Of a stretch of DNA of 44,355 bases, positions 14,609-22,325 are shown piece after piece (the stretch's first letter is position 1; every line of letters starts with the position of its first letter). A program made the position numbers and the translations under genes. The notes beneath the pieces are model-generated. The model saw only the letters and a program-made list of their open reading frames with translations. It ran no database searches and was not told the DNA's origin. This DNA comes from Mesobacillus selenatarsenatis SF-1 (GTDB lineage Bacteria; Bacillota; Bacilli; Bacillales; Cytobacillaceae), in contig NZ_BASE01000081.1 in NCBI RefSeq assembly GCF_000813125.1, positions 1-44,355 on the forward strand, given 5' to 3'.

Positions 14609-16332
14609 TATGGATTCATCGGGTTGTTATCGTTATGAGGGTCCATAGGGTTATTGTTTCTGTTCTGGTTCGGATTGTTCAAGTTTGGCCCAGTTCCAGG
14701 ATTCTGGTTCGGATTGTTCAAGTTTGGACCAGTTCTAGGGTTCTGGTTCTGGTTATTCAAGTTTGGCGGTGTTGCCGGGTTCGGATTGACAGGGTTGTTC
14801 TTTTTCATTTTCTGCTGTTGGACCGCGGCCTGATCAATGCTGGTTTTTTCGATTTTCTCATCTAACTTGGTCAGGTATTTCGATGCGAAGTTTTTGCCGC
14901 CTAGACCGAATGCCAAGCCGAATGCGAGAGCAAGTCCTCCAAGTGTCAGGATGAACGCTGCGTTCACGATTGCTGGTGCTACTCCAAGCTGGTCAAGGGC
15001 CATGAAGACAGCAATTGTGATGATCGCATATTTTGCGACAGTTGCCAGCACATTGGAAGAATCCCCTTGCAGTATGCTGCTGAGTACTTTCTTTGCAAGG
15101 CTGCCGAGCCATAGGCCGACACCAAGGATGACAATCGCCGCGATCACATGAGGGAGATAAGCAATCACGCCTCGTGCAAGGTCAACGAAGAAATCAAGAT
15201 TGACTACATTCAATGCTTCAGCTACAAATAGCAGGACAACGATGACCTGGACGATATAGCCGATAATTTCCGATAAGCTTAAAGAGTTAGGACGCTTGGC
15301 AGCGCTACCTACAGTTACTCCTTTAAAATATGAGTCGAAACCAATTCTTCTTAATAAATCAGTTGTGAATTTCTTCAGCCATTTACCAAGCCACAGGCCG
15401 ATCATGACAAGAATGATGGCCACGATGATATTTGGAATCATCGTCAGGATGTCATTCAGCATCGCGATTGCTGGTTCAGATATTCCTTCTACATCAAGGC
15501 GCTCGAGAGCAGCGATGACTGTCGGGATTAATATCAAGACGAAAGCAACAGTGCCGATCACGCGTGAAAGGCTAGTGCCTTCAAATAAGCGAGAAAGTCC
15601 GAAACGCTGGACTAAGGTTTCAGTGCCAATGCTTTGTAAAAAGTTCGTCAGGATATCACGAACGATTTTAGCAACAAAGTAACCGACTAAAAGAATCAGC
15701 GCTGCCGCGAATAGTTTAGGGATGAAGGAAAGGATTCCCTCGATCATGTTTTCGAAAGGCTCTGAAACACCATGCAGGTTCAGTGCGGACAGTACGGCCG
15801 GCAATGCCATCAGCAAGACAAGATAGAAGACGATGTTTGCGACTTTATCAACTGCGTTCGTAGTCTGCTGATTGTCATCCGTAAGCTTATATTTGCTTAA
15901 CTTTTCATGGACACCTAGCGTCTTGCCGCCTTTCTGGATCAGGAACTTCAAGGCTGAGGCAATCAGCCAGGCAAATAATAGAATCAATCCAGCTTTCAGG
16001 ATGTTCGGAATCGCTGCAGCAATAGTGGAGAACATTCCGACGAGCGGCTCCGTTAAAACATATAAATCTAAAATATTCAGGAACATGATGAAGACAAATA
16101 CTAGAATTAAAATATAGACAATCTTACTTATGATTTTCTCAGCTGAGTACTTTTTATTGTTCACATTAGAAAAAAGCTTGTTATCGAGACTAGTTTTCTG
16201 CAGCCCCTTGTATACTGCTTTTTCAATCAATTTTGCGACAAGCCATCCGACAAGAAGGACTGCAAGCGCGATTAGCACATTTGGCAGTTTGCCAAGGATG
16301 CTGTCCCAGCCATTGTAAAAATTATTATTCAA
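14608..16332 (-). CDS. TM-helix-repeat mechanosensitive-type channel protein with Asn/Pro-rich tail
   Basis: The 574-residue protein carries five related membrane modules, each recognisable by a 'P-x-I/V-hydrophobic-hGhhhAKhh' pattern: near residues 20-45, 105-130, 205-235, 295-325 and 390-420. Further helices lie between them. This fits the conserved TM-helix (MscS-associated, CmpX-like) family rather than a canonical MscS. The last 60 residues form a hydrophilic tail of Asn, Pro, Gln and Gly with a 13-residue repeat (NPNQNPGTGPNLN; 39-bp DNA period at 14660-14770). TTG 16332 is preferred as start because AAGGAG is 8-9 bases upstream; the in-frame GTG at 16341 overlaps it. A role in osmotic or envelope stress is inference. 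Confidence 0.8.
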   Translation of the reverse strand: MNNNFYNGWDSILGKLPNVLIALAVLLVGWLVAKLIEKAVYKGLQKTSLDNKLFSNVNNKKYSAEKIISKIVYILILVFVFIMFLNILDLYVLTEPLVGMFSTIAAAIPNILKAGLILLFAWLIASALKFLIQKGGKTLGVHEKLSKYKLTDDNQQTTNAVDKVANIVFYLVLLMALPAVLSALNLHGVSEPFENMIEGILSFIPKLFAAALILLVGYFVAKIVRDILTNFLQSIGTETLVQRFGLSRLFEGTSLSRVIGTVAFVLILIPTVIAALERLDVEGISEPAIAMLNDILTMIPNIIVAIILVMIGLWLGKWLKKFTTDLLRRIGFDSYFKGVTVGSAAKRPNSLSLSEIIGYIVQVIVVLLFVAEALNVVNLDFFVDLARGVIAYLPHVIAAIVILGVGLWLGSLAKKVLSSILQGDSSNVLATVAKYAIITIAVFMALDQLGVAPAIVNAAFILTLGGLALAFGLAFGLGGKNFASKYLTKLDEKIEKTSIDQAAVQQQKMKKNNPVNPNPATPPNLNNQNQNPRTGPNLNNPNQNPGTGPNLNNPNQNRNNNPMDPHNDNNPMNP

Positions 16333-16656
16333 ACTTCTCACTCCTTATTTTAATTGGACTTTCTAGCCGTGCTGCGGATGTGTATGGATAAGAACAAGAG
16401 CTAGTGCGGCATCAACCTATGAAAAAAGTCCTTAGTTAGCTAGCAAGCAAGCTTACTTTAATCTACCCAATTAATGTCTATGTAAACAAAGTAAGGAACA
16501 TCGTCTAATGGGAGTGTTGAGTTTAGAGACAATTGATATAAAAAAAGAGAAGAGGGAAGGGCTGTACAGATTTTAAAGAAGTCTTCGATTTTGTGTGATT
16601 GATTTAAGAGTGGCTATAAATAATAAAAAACCGGGCAATCAGCCCGGTTTTCATTG
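16333..16656. other. Intergenic stretch between channel gene and DedA gene
   Basis: Apart from the DedA terminator at its right end and the leader of the channel gene at its left end, I see no gene, repeat or recognised regulatory structure. Confidence 0.6.
16628..16650 (-). terminator. Terminator of the DedA-family gene
   Basis: AAACCGGGC and GCCCGGTTT pair around AATCA, and the minus strand continues with T-rich sequence. Confidence 0.85.
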
Positions 16657-17235
16657 TTATGCTTTTTTTGATCTTTTTAAATATGCGTAAATCAGGTATC
16701 CGAAAATCACGACGACACCTAAAATGATCGTGAGCATCGCGAAGTTTTCTTCAATGAATGGCATTGCTTTATCACCTAGAGCAACGATGATCGCTGCTTC
16801 AAGGAAGAAGCGCAGACCTCGTCCGATGATGGACCAGATGATTAGTGTTGGAATCTTCACATTGGAGATTCCGGAAAAAATCGTGAACACTTTGTATGGG
16901 ATTGGAGTGAATCCAGCTATTAAAATCGCCATCGCGCCGTACTTTTCGAAGTACCCTTCAACTAGGGCGATTTTCTCTTCTTTTATAAAATAACGCAGAA
17001 TTGGTCGGCCAACTTTTTTACCGATGTACCAGCCAAGCAGGGCACCGAGTACGGAACCTGTTGTTGTGATGAATGCATACCAGAGTGCCTTGTCGGGATT
17101 GGCGATACCCATTGGGATCATCAAGACATCAGGTGGGATCGGGAAAAAGGAAGATTCCAGGAAAGACACGAAGAATAGTCCCCAGGAACCAAATTCAAGC
17201 AGCCATTCTTCAAACGCATGTATCCATTCAGACAT
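16657..17235 (-). CDS. DedA/VTT-family membrane protein (YqaA-like)
   Basis: The 192-residue protein has the SNARE-associated/VTT domain. The re-entrant FLESSFFPIPPDVLMIPMG motif (25-43) is followed by GALLGWYIGKKVG (64-76), GFTPIPYKVFTIFSGI (108-123) with the characteristic proline and lysine, and a final helix and basic end. DedA proteins flip lipid carriers (undecaprenyl phosphate or phosphatidylethanolamine) and support membrane homeostasis; which lipid is moved here is not visible. AAAGGAG lies 10 bases before the ATG. It is monocistronic with its own terminator. Confidence 0.88.
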   Translation of the reverse strand: MSEWIHAFEEWLLEFGSWGLFFVSFLESSFFPIPPDVLMIPMGIANPDKALWYAFITTTGSVLGALLGWYIGKKVGRPILRYFIKEEKIALVEGYFEKYGAMAILIAGFTPIPYKVFTIFSGISNVKIPTLIIWSIIGRGLRFFLEAAIIVALGDKAMPFIEENFAMLTIILGVVVIFGYLIYAYLKRSKKA

Positions 17236-17456
17236 GAAACAGTATCTCCTTTAAGTTGTTATAGGAAGGCCGCAAAATGAGCCTAGTAAAAAGTATACCA
17301 TGTTTAATTCTGCTAGAGCCAACTATTTCAGCAATGAGCTGATCGCATTTGCCGGCGGTTATCAGAGGCCGCAGATAAATGAAAAGTCACGATTATTTAT
17401 TTTTAGGCTAAAAGTGGTAATCTATTAACGAACTCGATTAAAAGAGGGAGTTGTCT

Positions 17457-18311
17457 ATGGAATACATAATCTATTTGCTGCTCGGCGGCTTAATCAGTGT
17501 CCTCTCTGGATTTTTCGGGGTGGGCGGTGGGTTTATCCTGACGCCCATATTACTGTTGATAGGATTTTCGCCGCTTGAAGCAATCACGACAAGTTTGTTT
17601 TTCACAGTGGGTACATCCATTTCGGGAATTACAGCACATATCCGCCTAAAGAATATCCTCTGGAAAGAGGGATTGATCATGGGAGCAAGTGGTATTGTCG
17701 CGACGCAGCTGGCGAGACCGCTTGTGTATGCTCTTGAAGCGCGTGGGTGGGATGAATTCGTCATTCCGTTCCTCTATATAATACTGCTCACTTATTTTGC
17801 AATAAAAATGATTCGCCAGGGCAAGAAGTCAGACGACGGGATTCTTACCCCAACTTCTTTTTCGGTGCCAAAGTTAATGGCCGTGGGCTTTGTCGGCGGT
17901 TTTGTCTCGGCAACACTGGGAGTAGGCGGCGGGTTCATCATCGTACCGCTTATCATTACTTCGCTGGGCTTCAATCCGAAAAAGGCAGTCGGAACGAGTC
18001 TTTTTGCTGTACTGTTGATCGTCTCAGTAGGGTTCATCTCATATGCGATCAATACGGATATCAATTATTTAATCGGTCTGATGCTGATTGCCGGTACGCT
18101 ATTCGGCTCCCATTTCGGAGCAAGAATGACTGGTTATTTTGAAAACAGGGAAATGAACGGAATGCTAGGTATCCTTTATCTTGTCACACTGGCAGGAGCA
18201 GTTCTGAAGCTGTTTGATCTGAATAAAATGGGCCTTTGGATCATGGGTATATTCATAGTGTATTTTTTTGTAAAGTCATTACTTAAAACCAGGGTAATGA
18301 AAAAAGGCTGA
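17457..18311 (+). CDS. TSUP (TauE/SafE) family anion exporter/permease
   Basis: The 284-residue protein has eight membrane helices in two homologous halves. Each half has the family glycine motif: GFFGVGGGFILTPILL (18-33) and ATLGVGGGFIIVPL (157-170). Members move sulfite, sulfoacetate or other organosulfur anions across the membrane by a gated mechanism. No sulfur gene neighbours it, so the substrate is open. ATG 17457 is preferred, 6 bases after GAGGGAG; a TTG two codons earlier is possible. A strong hairpin terminator overlaps the stop. Confidence 0.88.
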   Translation: MEYIIYLLLGGLISVLSGFFGVGGGFILTPILLLIGFSPLEAITTSLFFTVGTSISGITAHIRLKNILWKEGLIMGASGIVATQLARPLVYALEARGWDEFVIPFLYIILLTYFAIKMIRQGKKSDDGILTPTSFSVPKLMAVGFVGGFVSATLGVGGGFIIVPLIITSLGFNPKKAVGTSLFAVLLIVSVGFISYAINTDINYLIGLMLIAGTLFGSHFGARMTGYFENREMNGMLGILYLVTLAGAVLKLFDLNKMGLWIMGIFIVYFFVKSLLKTRVMKKG

Positions 18312-18328
18312 GCAGCTCAGCCTTTTTT
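18301..18328 (+). terminator. Terminator of the TSUP gene
   Basis: AAAAAGGCTGAG pairs with CTCAGCCTTTTT around CAG, with a T-run; it overlaps the last codons. Confidence 0.9.
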
Positions 18329-18330
18329 CT

Positions 18331-18640
18331 GGTTAACCAGGAATTTATAAAATTATTGAGTTGTGAATAACTCCATGTAGTTTTTTTAATCCAGCTCCAG
18401 CGCCTAGCACCTCGAGTCGCTTGTCCAGCTGCGGCTCCTAACTCCTCGAGACGCTTGTCCAGCTGCGGCTCCTAATTCCTCGAGACGCTTCGGTCCTGCC
18501 AATGAAGTCAAAGAACGACTTCACCGCTCGGCCCTCCGTGGCACACGATGTGCTAGACCCGCCAGCCACAGGACGTGGCGTTATTAGGCGGGCAGCGCTT
18601 GTCGGGGCTGAACGGGGCGCTTGCGCTTTTTGTTCTTTAA
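18331..18640. repeat. Structured intergenic repeat, copy 3 of 3, internally expanded
   Basis: This is the same element as at 6714 and 10189, including the 55-base flank of copy 2. The left module (CCAGCTGCGGCTCCTAACTC, about 34 bases) is present three times in tandem (18391, 18425, 18459). A further 55-60 bases at about 18537-18596 are inserted before the right arm; they fold as CCCGCC-GCCAC-AGGAC-GTGGC-GGCGGG. The flank has TGTGAATAA (18362-18370), a DnaA-box-like 9-mer. The element reaches the stop codon of the GNAT gene and occupies the whole 325-base gap after the TSUP terminator. Confidence 0.9.
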
Positions 18641-19494
18641 GCCTCCGAGGTGAATGGATGTTTTATGAATCTAGGAAGCTCCATTCCTGGTCTCGTTTTT
18701 ACAAATAAAGCTCCATCTCTTTTAAAAGGACACCGCTGAAACTGGAGGTCTCTGTAATCAGGTGTGAAGTGGAATTCGATACAGTCTGTTTCCCCAAAGC
18801 CAGCAACAATGTTTTTGATATTAATAGTTGCTGTACTGATAACATCGTACAGCTGGACAACGCGGTTTTCCATTGTGAAAATTACAACTGCGTCTTCTTC
18901 TGCATGGTAGTAGAGATGATCAGGAAAAACATTCAGGATATGGTACATCGTAATCCCGGACGAATTGGCAGTCGAAAAGGTTTTTGAAACCGGCACTCGT
19001 TCGTAAACTGTTTTTTCAATGAGGTCCAGGTCATCTGCCAACTCGAGTTTCCTAAGTTCGAACCCGCCTTGGCCAGCAGATATCTTTGCGGCATACTGAT
19101 ACTCCTCAACCTCTTCAAATCCGAATTTCGGATAAAAGTCGAGCACACGATCATTCGCGAACAGGTACATAAAATCATACTTTCCCTGATACACGTCCAA
19201 AACATGGTTCATCAGACTTGCTGACAGGCCTTTGTTCCGATATTCAGGATGAGTCATAACGGTGCCAATCTGCAGTGCTTTATAGCTTTTTCCTTCAATA
19301 ATAAAATCGAGCTCGTTTACAGAGACATTGGCAACGATCATGTCGCCATCGGCATAGGAGAAAGGGATATATCGTTCGTCCCAATATCCATGTTCATGCC
19401 AGCTTTTAAAATTCAGTCCGAAAATGTCAGCCGCTAGCTGGATAAAACTATTCCTCAAAGCTTCACTCTGACGGTAATCGCTTACTAGCTTCAT
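18637..19494 (-). CDS. GNAT-family N-acetyltransferase
   Basis: The 285-residue protein has an N-terminal GNAT fold with the acetyl-CoA pyrophosphate loop at 79-91 (VMTHPEYRNKGLS) and the typical late segment FYPKFGFEEVEEY near 124-136. A second, less clear alpha/beta region follows (140-280). This length and layout resemble two-domain Eis-type acetyltransferases without certainty. The substrate is unknown. The ATG overlaps the stop of the RodA-like gene by 4 bases (ATGA), so translation should be coupled. No separate ribosome site is obvious beyond the coding end of the upstream gene. Confidence 0.8.
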   Translation of the reverse strand: MKLVSDYRQSEALRNSFIQLAADIFGLNFKSWHEHGYWDERYIPFSYADGDMIVANVSVNELDFIIEGKSYKALQIGTVMTHPEYRNKGLSASLMNHVLDVYQGKYDFMYLFANDRVLDFYPKFGFEEVEEYQYAAKISAGQGGFELRKLELADDLDLIEKTVYERVPVSKTFSTANSSGITMYHILNVFPDHLYYHAEEDAVVIFTMENRVVQLYDVISTATINIKNIVAGFGETDCIEFHFTPDYRDLQFQRCPFKRDGALFVKTRPGMELPRFIKHPFTSEA

Positions 19495-20678
19495 ATATCA
19501 AAACTCCTGTCTTTCGAAGCAAACATGTATGTTTTATGATGGAACCGGATTCCGTAGATCAACCCCATCGCGAGCATATTGCCCATAAGCGAGCTGCCGC
19601 CGTAACTGATGAATGGCAGCGGAATCCCGGTAATCGGCAGCAGCTGGATCGTCATCCCGATATTCTGGAAGACGTGAAAGGTGATCATGCTGATGACGCC
19701 CGCGCTAATGTAAGTATTGAAGGGGTCATTCGTATCCAGGGCGGTTTTTGTCAAATGGTAGATTAACAGGAAGTAAATGCCGATGACAAAGCTGCCGCCC
19801 GCAAAGCCAAATTCCTCGCCGATCACACTGAAGATGAAGTCCGTATGGCTTTCGGGAATGTAGACTTCACTGCCCTTCAGGCCTTTCCCTGTAAGCATAC
19901 CGGAACCAATGGCACTGAGGGATTTTTGCAGATGGTAGCCATATTCAGGGTAGCTCTCTGGGTCAAGCCAGGCATAAATGCGCCCGAACTGATACGTTTT
20001 TACACCTAGGTATTCTTTTAGGATTTCCGGTTTCCAGATCACGAGATACAATATGCCTGCTCCAAGTGCCGCACCTCCGCCATAAAGGGGCAGGATGATT
20101 TTCCAGGTGATACCTGATACAAGGATGATTCCGGTGAAAATCGCAAGCACGACGAGAGAGGTTCCCAGGTCTGGCTGGAGCATGATCATTCCAAGTGGCA
20201 AGGCGGTTATGAAGCCAAGCTTGATGAAAAGCAGGAAGTCAGTCTGAAGTGTTTTTCTTGTATGCCTTTTATGGTGGGCATAGATCGTGCTGCTAAGGGC
20301 AAGAATCAGAAAGACTTTCATGAATTCTGAAGGCTGAATCGAACCGAATGGCTCGATGAAAAACCAGCTTTTTGCGCCATTCCTTTCCTCGGCTATGCTG
20401 GAAGGAGCGAAAAACAGGAAGATGAGCAGGAAGACTCCGAAACCGTACAAATACCAGCTGAGCTTGCGATACTGTTCGCTGTCGAACATCATCACAACTC
20501 CAATGATCCCCGACCCAACCACGTACCAAAAGATTTGTTTGTATAAAAAGTTCTGTCCAACATATTGGCCTGTTCTCTGTGCGCTGTAAATCGCGAAGCA
20601 GCTTGTCAGAAAGAACAACAATAAAAGGAGCGTCAATGTCCAATCAAACCGATCAAATTTTTTAATAGGCTTCTCCAT
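19491..20678 (-). CDS. SEDS-family peptidoglycan glycosyltransferase, RodA-like
   Basis: The 395-residue protein has about ten membrane helices and the SEDS signatures: SIQPSEFMKVFLI (113-125), MLQPDLGTSLV (165-175), PESHTDFIFSVIGEEFGF (273-290) and LLPITGIPLPFISYGGSS (341-358). The Asp and Glu residues needed for polymerisation of lipid II are in place (D in QPDLG; E in PSEF). RodA-type enzymes work with class B PBPs in cell-wall elongation. No PBP gene or divIVA-like neighbour is adjacent, and the co-transcribed GNAT gene is unusual, so this may be an accessory paralogue (YwcF-like). Start ATG 20678 lies shortly after a GGGTG-type site, which is weak. Confidence 0.87.
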   Translation of the reverse strand: MEKPIKKFDRFDWTLTLLLLLFFLTSCFAIYSAQRTGQYVGQNFLYKQIFWYVVGSGIIGVVMMFDSEQYRKLSWYLYGFGVFLLIFLFFAPSSIAEERNGAKSWFFIEPFGSIQPSEFMKVFLILALSSTIYAHHKRHTRKTLQTDFLLFIKLGFITALPLGMIMLQPDLGTSLVVLAIFTGIILVSGITWKIILPLYGGGAALGAGILYLVIWKPEILKEYLGVKTYQFGRIYAWLDPESYPEYGYHLQKSLSAIGSGMLTGKGLKGSEVYIPESHTDFIFSVIGEEFGFAGGSFVIGIYFLLIYHLTKTALDTNDPFNTYISAGVISMITFHVFQNIGMTIQLLPITGIPLPFISYGGSSLMGNMLAMGLIYGIRFHHKTYMFASKDRSFDI

Positions 20679-20976
20679 TTGCTACACCCTGTCTCAATCC
20701 GTTTTTACAATATTATGCTAGCAGAGTTGAATTATCCTTACAATCCCTACTCAGGTAACATTTTCCTATGCAAGTAATAGACGATTGAAAAGGGAGAATA
20801 GTTTCTGCTGTAATAGGGATTCTTTTAACGTGTTGGTACAAATAATAATTATGTTTTTGAAGAGTCAGAATAAGATATTTTCATGTGTTTTTGTTAGAAT
20901 AGAAGGAGTGTTATTTGTACGGAGTCAGAGTTCGCTGGCGATCATGCAGCTGAGAATATTCCGGGAGGTTGTGCCT

Positions 20977-21753
20977 TTGAAAAAGAACCATCCTTATAGC
21001 AGGGATTTACTATATGTCCATTTGAACGAACGGGACCAGTACGTGCTCTCGCATGGTATGGAATTCCATGAATTCGCGAGGTCATTGTCTGATTCGCTTA
21101 ACCATCTGCTGCTGTTGAAGCATCGCTATGAGGATGGGGAGTTCAATAGACATACCTTATTTGAATATGTACCTGAAGACAGCGTCGAAAAGTTGGTCGC
21201 CGCAAATGTCCATGCATACGGGGATTTTTGCTGGATCGATTTTGAGGAAGTGGAAGCACTGAATGTGATGACGGCCCAGGAGATTGCCGAGCTACTTTAT
21301 CTTGGCCACATCAAGCATCATTTGAAGCAACCATTTTATAACCAGCTCAATAATCGCTTTGTTTACCTTTCCCATGAGGATGGCTGGTTCAACAAAATAT
21401 ATTACCGCAACTTCAATGATTTTTTCCGGATGCTTGGAACGGTTCTTTCTGGCAAGCTAGGGGAAATGAAACCAGAAAAAACTCTGCTGGGGATCAGGAA
21501 AAAGAAGTCCTATCCAGCCGTCAGCAAGGAGATTCTGAAATCATTGACACCTGCGATGAAGGAAGGTGCGGTTTTTTCGCTGAAAAATATCCAGCAAAAC
21601 CGCAACAGAATTGAAATACCGATTTGGATTATCGGAGATTTTGCCAACATGGATGATATGCATGATGAATATAAAGAAGCAAGTCGCAGCAATCCGGATG
21701 GCAGGCTTGTCTTTGATAAAAAAGTGAAAGAATGGAGTCTGCTTGCCAAATAA
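20977..21753 (+). CDS. Conserved-type cytosolic protein, function unknown
   Basis: The protein, 258 residues from TTG 20977, begins as K-K-N-H-P-Y-S-R-D-L-L-Y. The start is chosen because GGGAGG lies 8 bases upstream; the open frame continues upstream to 20785, but that part looks non-coding. It has no signal peptide or membrane helix. The middle is aromatic- and His-rich (GDFCWIDFEEVEAL; LGHIKHHLKQPFYNQLNN; DGWFNKIYYRNF), followed by a basic region and a predicted alpha/beta end (PIWIIGDFANMDDMHDEY). I do not recognise a family. It is divergent from the RodA-like gene and sits before the cobalamin operon, without obvious linkage. Confidence 0.7.
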   Translation: MKKNHPYSRDLLYVHLNERDQYVLSHGMEFHEFARSLSDSLNHLLLLKHRYEDGEFNRHTLFEYVPEDSVEKLVAANVHAYGDFCWIDFEEVEALNVMTAQEIAELLYLGHIKHHLKQPFYNQLNNRFVYLSHEDGWFNKIYYRNFNDFFRMLGTVLSGKLGEMKPEKTLLGIRKKKSYPAVSKEILKSLTPAMKEGAVFSLKNIQQNRNRIEIPIWIIGDFANMDDMHDEYKEASRSNPDGRLVFDKKVKEWSLLAK

Positions 21754-21840
21754 AGCTGTTTTCGGAAAGATTGTTGTTAAAATCCTAAAACCGATTTTAA
21801 CGTAATAAATACTCAGTTTGTAGGTCGGTATTAAGTGTGC

Positions 21841-21938
21841 AAGCTCTTTTCTCATAATAGGCTAAAATCTTTATGAAGAAACATGGTCATTTAATCCTAT
21901 TCTGTAGTCAATAGCAACAAAGTTTGAGAAAAGAGCTT
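21841..21938. repeat. 14-bp perfect inverted repeat with 70-bp spacer
   Basis: AAGCTCTTTTCTCA (21841-21854) is matched by its exact complement at 21925-21938. It lies after the unknown gene and before the cobalamin promoter. It could be a transcript-end hairpin or the ends of a decayed small element; no target duplication is obvious. Confidence 0.6.
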
Positions 21939-21989
21939 CCAATAAAGTCGAAAAAGCAAAATTTTTGGAGCAATTTTTGGCAAATCGTG

Positions 21990-21995
21990 TATAAT
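21990..21995 (+). promoter_or_regulatory. -10 element of the cobalamin operon
   Basis: A perfect TATAAT about 35 bases before the aptamer. The -35 is poor (TTGGAG at 21965, 19 bases away), so confidence is moderate. Confidence 0.5.
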
Positions 21996-22024
21996 TGGAT
22001 TTAGCGGAAAATTACATATCGAAA

Positions 22025-22218
22025 TGAACGGGTGTCTTTTTAAACAAGACTTAATAGGGAAGTTGGTGAAAATCCAACGCGGTCCCGCCACTGTAAATGG
22101 GAGCAAGCTGCAACGGCCACTGTACAAATGTATGGGAAGGCGCAGCGAGCATTGACCATGAGCCAGGAGACCTGCCTGTCCATTGCACCAACAAACCTAC
22201 GAGGATAGGGAGGTGCCG
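22025..22218 (+). ncRNA. Cobalamin riboswitch
   Basis: The leader has the conserved B12 aptamer blocks in order: GGGAAGTTGGTGAAAATCC, GCGGTCCCGCCACTGTAA, GGGAGC, then GAGCCAGGAGACCTGCC. A 3' segment with CACC and GGAGGTG follows. Adenosyl- or aquo-cobalamin binding should stop expression of btuFCD. The 3' part GGGAGGTGCCG (22208-22218) is complementary, with a single bulge, to CGGACATCTCCC (22262-22273), the 5' side of the downstream terminator. This gives mutually exclusive antiterminator and terminator hairpins. Confidence 0.93.
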
Positions 22219-22261
22219 ACAGGCTCTATGTCTTTTTTATGATAAAGTACATTTGCTTACT

Positions 22262-22300
22262 CGGACATCTCCCCTTCAGGTGGAGATGTTTTTTGTTTTT
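22262..22300 (+). terminator. Riboswitch-controlled terminator before btuF
   Basis: ACATCTCC pairs with GGAGATGT and is followed by a long T-rich run, ending 25 bases before the btuF start. Confidence 0.88.
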
Positions 22301-22325
22301 TATTGAAAATATGGAGGAGAAGCAA

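Noticed and set aside
14584..14865. Plus-strand 93-residue frame
   Set aside because: It lies antisense to the repetitive tail of the channel gene; its Val/Arg pattern comes from the 39-bp repeat.
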